NCBI RefSeq assembly: GCF_012524205.1
Contig: NZ_JABACI010000001.1
Coordinates: forward strand, 558,001-622,000
Direction of reading: 5' to 3'
DNA from: Microbacterium salsuginis
GTDB lineage: Bacteria > Actinomycetota > Actinomycetes > Actinomycetales > Microbacteriaceae
DNA length: 64,000 nucleotides
A program made the translations under genes and the position numbers. The notes under the pieces are model-generated. The model saw only the letters and a program-made list of their open reading frames with translations, was not told where the DNA came from and did not search any database. Below are positions 58,163 to 64,000 of this stretch, piece after piece (the stretch's first letter is position 1; each line of letters starts with the position of its first letter).

Positions 58163-58642
58163 GTGCGTGTCATCCGGGTACCCAACGTCGCGGCGGATTT
58201 CCGCGTTCCGCCGGGATGGCCGGCACCGACCAACGCCTGGATCCGCGCCAACGCGTTCTGGAATCCGCCCGAAGGATGGGTGCCTCTCGACCACCTGCGG
58301 CCCGCGCCTACCGGCTGGAAGTACTGGAGGCCGAATCCGACGTGGAACCGCATGAGCGCTCGGCTGTTCGGCCGCGTCAATGCGCTCCGCCGGGTTGGCG
58401 ATTGGCTGGTGATCGTATGGATCGTCCTCCTGATCGTTCGGCTTTCACTGCCGCCACTCGCGGCCCTGAACGTTCTGAGCATCACGTGCGCGCTCGCGGC
58501 GCTCGCGTGCCTGATCATCGCTGAAGGGCTCCGTGCGCGGCAGACTCGTTCCGCGATGAAACGAATCGCGAGCGTCGCCCTGGAAGAGCGCGAGAAGCGT
58601 CTGGTGCGCAATTATCAGAAGTACCTTCTGGAGGCGCCGTGA
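58163..58642 (+). CDS. Hypothetical membrane protein next to a J-domain gene
   Basis: A 159-residue protein. A Pro/Trp-rich N-terminal region (RVPPGWPAPTNAWIRANAFWNPPEGW, GWKYWRPNP) precedes two adjacent membrane helices (about 80-98 and 103-122). A basic cytoplasmic tail (EEREKRLVRNYQKYLLEAP) follows. GTG start. The tail ends 4 bp into the J-domain gene (GTGA), so the products are made together. Function unknown. Confidence 0.7.
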   Translation: MRVIRVPNVAADFRVPPGWPAPTNAWIRANAFWNPPEGWVPLDHLRPAPTGWKYWRPNPTWNRMSARLFGRVNALRRVGDWLVIVWIVLLIVRLSLPPLAALNVLSITCALAALACLIIAEGLRARQTRSAMKRIASVALEEREKRLVRNYQKYLLEAP

Positions 58643-59217
58643 CCCTCGACGAAGCACGAGCGATCCTGCATGTCGAGCGCGGCACGACCCATGCGGCGAT
58701 ACGCGAAGCGTTCCGTCTGCGCGCTCGAGAGCTACACCCTGACCTGCACCCCGACGCCGACGAGGCGCAGAAGAGGCGACTCGCGCGCCAGTTCGACCAG
58801 ACTCGCAAGGCACGAGACATCCTCCTTCTCCTCGATCCGATCACGACACCGCCACCAGGACCGGATGGGAGCGGATCGCCTCCGGCCGATACGACACACC
58901 GCCGCCCAGCGGCTGCTGCGCCCGGGCCCGGGCCCGCGCCCTTCTCGACAACACCTCCCACGACGCGACGCGAGGCACGACCTGCGGCAAGCGCGTCGAC
59001 GCACCCGCAGCAATCGTCGACGGTCACGAAGCCACCCCCGCCGCGGCATACGCTTCGGTTCGAGGAATTCGTGCGTCAAGCCGACGCCGCCGGCTTCGGT
59101 CCGGGCATTCGGACCCGACGCTACGTCGATGTCCCCCGCATCGCCGCGTGGTCAGTGGTCGCGGTCGCCGTCTGCGCGGTGGGAACGGGAGCGCTGTTCG
59201 TCGTCAACGTCACCTGA
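58639..59217 (+). CDS. Membrane-anchored J-domain protein
   Basis: A 192-residue protein. An N-terminal J domain has its HPD motif in ARELHPDLHPDADEAQ (His33-Pro34-Asp35, with a second HPD at 37-39). A Pro/Thr/Ala-rich linker (about 70-140) and a C-terminal membrane helix (about 168-192) follow. J domains stimulate DnaK-type ATPases; here a membrane-tethered Hsp70 recruiter is suggested. GTGA overlap with the upstream membrane protein. Not the canonical DnaJ, which has zinc and C-terminal domains. Confidence 0.82.
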   Translation: MTLDEARAILHVERGTTHAAIREAFRLRARELHPDLHPDADEAQKRRLARQFDQTRKARDILLLLDPITTPPPGPDGSGSPPADTTHRRPAAAAPGPGPAPFSTTPPTTRREARPAASASTHPQQSSTVTKPPPPRHTLRFEEFVRQADAAGFGPGIRTRRYVDVPRIAAWSVVAVAVCAVGTGALFVVNVT

Positions 59218-59289
59218 GCGCATAGACGACCCGCTCGCGTGGAGCAAGAGGGCTTCCAGGGCGGCCCGTTCCCCGTACGCTCCCATGGC

Positions 59290-60489
59290 ATGAGCACGAA
59301 CGACCGCGACTACGACATCGTCCTCCTCGGCGCGTCAGGCTTCGTCGGCAGGTTCACCGCTCGGCACTTGGCGCACTCGGCACCAGACGGCGCGCGGATC
59401 GCGATCGCCGGCCGCTCCAACGCACGGCTGCAAGATGTGAAACGCGAACTCGGCGTCGACTGGCCGATCCTCGAGGTCGACACCGCTGCCGACGACGCCG
59501 TCGCGCGGCTCGCGGCCTCGACATCGGTGGTCGCGACGACCGTCGGGCCGTACCTGCGCTACGGCATGAGGGTCGCCTCCGCGTGTGCTCGCGCGGGCAC
59601 CTCGTACGCCGACCTCTCGGGCGAGAGCATCTTCGTCGCGCGCAGCATCGAGCGAAATCACGACGCTGCCGAAAACAGCGGCGCCAGGATCGTCCACTCG
59701 TGTGGCTTCGACTCCATCCCCTCCGACCTCGGCCTCGGTCTCGCCCATGAGGCCGCCGGCAGCGTGCCGATCGTCGCCGCGACGCTGCGCGTGCGGTCGC
59801 TGCGCGGCGGCGTCAGCGGAGGAACCATCGACTCCCTGCGCCAGCAGATGAAAGAGGCGAAGACGGATGCCTCGACCCGCCGCTTCATCGGCAACCCCTA
59901 CGCCTTCACACCGGGGCCGTCGGTCCGGCTGCCCCGCCGCGGCGGCAGCGGCTGGGGCAAAGTGCGGGGTGCGTGGCAGGCGCCATTCGTCATGGGCGCG
60001 TACAACCAGCAGATCGTGCAGCGCAGCAACTACCTGACCGGCTGGGGCTACGGCCAGCTGATGCAGTACCGCGAGGTCGTGGCGACCGGTCGCGGGTTCG
60101 CCGGATTCGCACGAGCGGGAGCGATCAACACCGGAGCTGCGGCCCTGGTCGCCGGGTTGGCGTTCCCACCGACTCGGGCGCTCCTTGACCGGGTTCTGCC
60201 CGCACCGGGCACCGGACCGAGCGCCGAGGCGATCGAGCGCGGCCGGTTCGTGATCGACGTGGACGTCTACCCTGTCGAGGGTCAGCCGGTTCGCACGCGG
60301 GTCGCGGCTCCGTACGACCCCGGCTACGGAGGCACGGGCATCATGCTCGCCGAGTCGGCCCTCAGCCTCGCGTTCGACGACCTCCCCGACCGCGCCGGCG
60401 TGCTGACGCCGATGGTCGCGATGGGTTCGTCGCTGGCCGAGCGTCTGCGCGCGCACCGGTTCACGCTGGACGTCGGCGCCCTGAGCTGA
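59290..60489 (+). CDS. Saccharopine-dehydrogenase-like trans-acting enoyl reductase
   Basis: A 399-residue enzyme of the saccharopine dehydrogenase-like family that includes mycobacterial trans-acting enoyl reductases. The Rossmann motif DIVLLGASGFVGRFTARHLA (about 9-28) opens it. TVGPYLRYGMRVASACARAGTSYADLSGE and HSCGFDSIPSDLGLGLAHEA follow; these are diagnostic of the family. Cytoplasmic NADP(H)-dependent reductase; natural substrate here unknown. ATG at 59290. Confidence 0.88.
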   Translation: MSTNDRDYDIVLLGASGFVGRFTARHLAHSAPDGARIAIAGRSNARLQDVKRELGVDWPILEVDTAADDAVARLAASTSVVATTVGPYLRYGMRVASACARAGTSYADLSGESIFVARSIERNHDAAENSGARIVHSCGFDSIPSDLGLGLAHEAAGSVPIVAATLRVRSLRGGVSGGTIDSLRQQMKEAKTDASTRRFIGNPYAFTPGPSVRLPRRGGSGWGKVRGAWQAPFVMGAYNQQIVQRSNYLTGWGYGQLMQYREVVATGRGFAGFARAGAINTGAAALVAGLAFPPTRALLDRVLPAPGTGPSAEAIERGRFVIDVDVYPVEGQPVRTRVAAPYDPGYGGTGIMLAESALSLAFDDLPDRAGVLTPMVAMGSSLAERLRAHRFTLDVGALS

Positions 60490-60540
60490 TCTGCGCGAGT
60501 ACGTCGTCGCGGGTCACGCGGGCAGAGACGAGAGCGTCGC

Positions 60541-60909
60541 TCAGGACGGCGCGTTCAACCCCACTCGGTTGCCCTCGCTGTCTTCGATGTATGCGAAGAC
60601 GCCGCGCCCGCCGTTGATCTCAGTCTTACCGATGAGAATGCGGCCGCCCGCTGGCTCCACCCGCTCCAGCCATCCGTCGATCGAGGGTCCGGCATCGAAG
60701 TACACCCGCGATCCGAAGTGCGACGGCTCATCCTCCGGCGCCGCGAACAGGCAGCCCGCTGCTCCCCCGTCCTCGGCGGCGAAGATCGCGGTCTCCCTCC
60801 CCTCACCGACCGGAAGCCGGACGAGCTGATCGCCGGTGAGCGCCTCATAGAATGCGATCGCTCGAGTCATGTCGGCTACCGGGATGTCGAACCAGACGAC
60901 CTTGGACAT
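60541..60909 (-). CDS. VOC/glyoxalase family protein
   Basis: A 122-residue vicinal-oxygen-chelate protein. Blocks: VVWFDIPVADMTRAIAFYEALTG at the start, SRVYFDAGPSIDGWLERVEPAGGRIL and AYIEDSEGNRVGLNAPS at the end. It resembles small stand-alone glyoxalase-like proteins of unknown substrate. Convergent with the enoyl-reductase gene. A good start (ATG 60909) is preceded by AAGGAGGA on the minus strand. Confidence 0.87.
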   Translation of the reverse strand: MSKVVWFDIPVADMTRAIAFYEALTGDQLVRLPVGEGRETAIFAAEDGGAAGCLFAAPEDEPSHFGSRVYFDAGPSIDGWLERVEPAGGRILIGKTEINGGRGVFAYIEDSEGNRVGLNAPS

Positions 60910-61405
60910 CGCTCGTCCTCCTTGTGATCAGATGCGGATACCCCGAGGCTTGCGCAGACCACCGACACGATCAAGGCATCGCGTCGCTCAAACTGCCCAG
61001 GCCGGGGTCGAAGTGCGCAACTCGACATCCCGCAGCTGCCCGGCATCCACCCCTGCGGTCATCCTTGTGCACGGGGCCGCCGTCGCAGATCGGTCCGCCC
61101 CGGCGCCAAGCAGCCCGCGCGCCCGCCGGCGTTACGGTATTCCACGGAATAGGTATGCGCGAACATCGCGAACCGCACGCCCTCGATCGTGCCCCGCGCG
61201 ACCTCAGGCGGCCGCTCTCGCAGGCCCGCCCCGTCGTCGTTGCCCTCCCGCACGCTGCTGGGAGGGTCGGCCGTATAAGGCACCTAAGCGAACAACGGAG
61301 CCGAGGGGGGTATTCGTGCATCCGACGATCAAAAGCCAGCTGGGAGTTTGCCTCATCTAGCGAGATTGCACGAGTGATCGGTGAACGACCGTTGATCGAA
61401 CGTGG
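60910..61405. other. Gene-poor stretch with a possible hydrolase remnant
   Basis: About 500 bp between the VOC gene and the broken ATPase with no convincing intact gene. On the plus strand, 61046-61096 reads ASTPAVILVHGAAVADRS, like the start of an alpha/beta hydrolase (VILVHG is a typical oxyanion strand). It then loses resemblance, suggesting a degraded 5' fragment. The rest shows no tRNA or integrase. Toward its right end GC falls, marking the edge of the lower-GC segment. Confidence 0.35.
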
Positions 61406-63187
61406 TCAGTCGTGGGCAAGTCTTCGAAGTGTCTCGACGAACGGATTTGGTACGCACCAAGGATGGTCCGCCCAAACGTGCTGAGCAACATCGTCAAGAA
61501 GCCGATCCCGGTGAGCTCGAAGCGACGGGAACTTATTGAGCAAGCGAGCACTCAGGTCGTGGCCGCGTAACTCAGACCAGAATCTGCAGACGGTGGCCGA
61601 GCCGCCCGCGTACGCGACGGTGGCGGTGTCTGTGTCGTCGCCAGGCTCAACCACCTCGCCGGTTATCCAGTCGATGAGCAATTGCGCCGAGCCGAACTGC
61701 AGTCCCGTGTATCGCTGCTGTCCCGCCGCGATAGCTCGCGGATCGCCGTCTCGCACAAGAAGGATCGCGACCGCGAGAGGATCTAGAAAGAGGTTTTCGA
61801 TGGAGTGGCGGCTCGGGTCGAAGGTCACCGCCGGATGCGGCGTCGATGTTCGATAGTCACGGTCGATTAGACCCCACACTTGATTGTTTCCATTGGTGCG
61901 CAGCCGTGTGACAAGGTCGACCACGGCAGCAGACCCGTTCGGAAGATTCGTGCTGCCGGCGGCCATGAACTGTAGAGATCGAGAAGGCGAGATATCTGTT
62001 CCGAGGACCGCGGCCGCCCGAGTATAGATTCGCTCGTCGTTGGGGCTCTCGACAATGACCACGCGCCGGTTCTCCGCAACCACGCTCACGGTGGGAACGC
62101 CGACCAGGAGCGACTTGAGGGAAGAGTCCTTGCTGGCCTTCGTCAGGCGCGGTTCCTCTGTCCTCCGCATCACGTACAGGGATTCCTCTGGCGCGAGCGC
62201 GACGGTCGCTGGGGAATGAGTTGTCATGATGACGGGGACTCCGAGGTCGCCAACCAATTGCGACTGCACGAGACGAAGCAAGCTCGCGACCATTCGCGGA
62301 TGCAACGCAGCGTCAGGCTCGTCAAGCAGAATCACGCTTGGAAGCTGAACGCCGTCCCGCCGACTTGAGGCCGAGTACGCGGAGAGGGCGATCGTAAGCA
62401 GCGTCTTCTCTCCTGTGGAAAGGTTAGAAGGGGCAACTTCGAATCCGCTTCCGACGTCAACGAGGCGAGGCGGCGCGGTCACAAGCTCCGTCGTCGTAGG
62501 CTCCGGTGTCGCCTACCGGTAGTTCAGTTCAACGTCCTCAAGGACCGAGTTGAGGGTGTCCCAAGGAGGTGGACCGTACAGAGTCTGAAACTCATCGGGT
62601 GGCAGCCACGACGCGTCCTGACCTCGCGTCTCGCTCATCCACTGACGAAACGAGTTCATAGTCTCGAGGTACGAATAGTTGTGAAAGACGTCTGCAACTA
62701 ACACCGCAAACAGGTCAAGGTGCCCGAGTTCGCGCGGCGTGTACCGACCGAAGTCCTGAGGTGTCCATTCGAACACCGCGCGCCCGGCCGCTGCTTCGGC
62801 TCGCTCGAGAGCGGCCGCTGTTAGAACCCCGTCGCTTACGAGACGTGCGCGTAACTCAACCTCGAACTGGGGTCGACCACGGAAGGCCTCGACTATGCCA
62901 GAGACCTGCTGCTGAAAGCGTGTGACTTTTTGCTCACGTGTCTCTGGACCGGACATCAGCGCGTCGATTTGCTGGAGGGACGCCGTCGTCAACAGCTTGG
63001 GGCGGCGACCTCGATCGTCAATACCCGGCCACTGCGTGTGAAAGATGTCAATGGACTCTAGAAGGTGAGACTTGCCCGATCCATTCAAGCCCGTGATCAG
63101 AGTGAATGAAGGAAGGTCGTCAGCGCTGGGCGTGGCAGTGATCGATTTATGCGGTTGAACGGTATTGAGCAGCAACCGGGACTCCAT
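61406..63187 (-). pseudogene. OLD-like AAA-TOPRIM ATPase split by an in-frame TAG
   Basis: A single reading frame of about 593 codons interrupted by TAG at 62513-62515. The N-part (from ATG 63187) has Walker A TGLNGSGKSHLL. After the stop the same frame continues without shift into ABC signature NLSTGEKTLL, Walker B VILLDEPDAALHP and a TOPRIM/DUF4435-like part (VVIVESPNDERIYTRAAAVLG, WGLIDRDYR). Neither half alone would form a complete ATPase. OLD/AAA-TOPRIM proteins are often phage-defence nucleases. GC is about 53% in one counted 60-base stretch, lower than neighbours, suggesting transfer. A nonsense mutation, sequencing error or stop read-through are alternatives. Confidence 0.8.
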
Positions 63188-63399
63188 CGTGTTGGCGATC
63201 AAGGCCGCCGAGATTGATGTTCGCAGACTACCTGACCTGGATTGTGGTGATTCGCGACCGGGTCCTAGCTTCCAGCAGGACGACGCCCCTGCGCGCGGGG
63301 GTCCCGTTTCTCACGCCAGTGGCTCGGGGCAAGATGACTGCGGCGACATGGCAAATCAACGCGACTCGCGCTTCGAGCAAGCGCAACGCACGCTGGCAG

Positions 63400-63833
63400 G
63401 AGACGTCGCCGAGTGTCTCGACTCTCGTGCAGTTGTGCCAGGTGCTGTCGCTTCCGGTCGGCGCGTTGTTCACCGAGCCGGCCATCCAGCGCGTGTCGTA
63501 TTCGGACGCGCCTCGGATCAATCTCGGCGGCATCCACGCCGAGGAGCGCCTCATGTCGCCTCGCAGCGAGCACCGCGTTCAGCTGCTGCGCTCCGAGCTC
63601 GAACCCGACGCCCACGGCGGTTCGGACCTTTACACGATCAACTGCGACGTCGAGGTGGTGCACGTGCTCGCCGGCGACCTCACCGTGCGCTTCGCGGACC
63701 GGTCCGTCGGGCTCAGCGCCGGGACGCGCTCACGTTTCCCGGCCGGGAGCCCCACACGTGGAACGTCGAGGGCGGCAAGCCGGCGACGGTGGTCTGGGTG
63801 ATCGTGCCGGCGCCGTGGAGCGGGTCGGCTTGA
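63400..63833 (+). pseudogene. XRE-cupin regulator, 5'-truncated and frameshifted
   Basis: The plus strand encodes the end of an XRE HTH (SPSVSTLVQLCQVLSLPVGALF) joined to a cupin domain (RINLGGIHAEERLMSPRSEHRVQLLRSELEPD), then SAG. There the frame breaks at the GGG run around 63718-63722. The next frame continues DALTFPGREPHTWNVEGG to the stop at 63833. One missing G restores continuity. The HTH N-terminal half is absent; sequence before about 63400 does not resemble an XRE domain. The truncation coincides with the edge of the lower-GC segment, so an insertion or deletion probably removed it. Confidence 0.72.
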
Positions 63834-63909
63834 CCCGCCGGGGGGGCGATTACGTCGCCTCGACCGCTCGCTCCGGCGCCTTTCCCGCCGATCCGGGGCG
63901 CGTTCCCTT

Positions 63910-64000
63910 TCAGCCGGTCGCCCGCTCCGCGGCCCCGAAGGACATCGCCAGCGCCTCGAGCGTCGCGGTGCGTTCCTTCACCGCGATTCGTCGCAGCACA
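63910..64000 (-). CDS. C-terminal fragment of a gene running off the window
   Basis: A minus-strand frame enters from the right edge and ends at TGA 63910-63912. The visible residues include LRRIAVKERTATLEALAMSF and end GAAERATG. The helix-like, charge-balanced composition and synonymous-site GC look coding. Family not recognisable from 30 residues. Confidence 0.45.
   Translation of the reverse strand, partial: VLRRIAVKERTATLEALAMSFGAAERATG

Noticed and set aside
61059..61283. A 74-codon minus-strand frame
   Set aside because: Partly plausible (GTIEGVRFAMFAHTYSVEYRN) but no recognisable domain or ribosome-binding site; treated as part of the degraded stretch.

Overview
The window reads as high-GC actinobacterial chromosome, most likely Microbacteriaceae (Microbacterium-like). 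This is an inference from GC near 70%, frequent GTG starts, many 4-bp ATGA/GTGA gene overlaps, F420-type flavin enzymes, a CmtR-type metal sensor and a Corynebacterium-type ArsR. No rRNA, tRNA, CRISPR array or intact transposase was seen. Coding density is very high except at the right end.

Layout. 1-7505: housekeeping and accessory enzymes, including a SpoU methyltransferase plus a small class I methyltransferase that look like the avilamycin-resistance pair AviRb/AviRa, and a CmtR-like sensor with a cation efflux protein. 7620-12603: an arsenic island with two divergent operons: arsO-like, arsN-like, an ArsR-ArsC fusion and two further arsenate reductases on the minus strand; arsR and an aquaglyceroporin (aqpS-like) on the plus strand. 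Four copies of an ATnGA-N6-TCnAT dyad sit at its control points. 12640-22657: a minus-strand 'anchored-repeat' ABC transporter cluster (three surface proteins, a lipoprotein binding protein carrying an inserted domain, ATPase, permease, transglycosylase-like protein) with a perfect 7-1-7 Zur/Fur-type palindrome at its promoter, suggesting zinc or another divalent metal. 22794-25523: a divergent three-gene cassette (KAS III-like synthase, heme-oxygenase-like diiron oxidase, DUF6999-like protein) that may be an undescribed small biosynthetic system.

25542-35525: a DUF151 nuclease, an acetyltransferase, a luciferase-like oxidoreductase, then an operon for isomaltose-type sugars (ROK regulator, two ABC permeases, binding lipoprotein, GH15 and GH31 enzymes) with a palindromic operator and a strong intra-operon hairpin. 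35665-50983: mixed metabolism (cupin, YcaQ-like protein, hydrolases, glycosyltransferase, methyltransferase, large LuxR-family ATPase regulator, MFS pump, F420 oxidoreductase, DUF2510, secreted wall-lytic protein, NUDIX, NYN). 51045-52465: DUF2200 and an Erm 23S rRNA methyltransferase preceded by a 21-codon leader ORF with an Arg-Asp-Arg motif near its end. 52511-60909: NTF2-like proteins, an MmyB-type regulator/SDR pair, and a YciI (DGPF) / ECF42 sigma pair with a matching promoter, a J-domain membrane protein, and an enoyl-reductase-like protein. 60910-63833: a lower-GC, degraded region: an AAA-TOPRIM (OLD-like) ATPase split by an in-frame TAG, and an XRE-cupin regulator truncated and frameshifted.

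Together the window combines two predicted ribosomal antibiotic-resistance loci, arsenic and cadmium/lead defence, metal-regulated surface uptake, and isomaltose scavenging.
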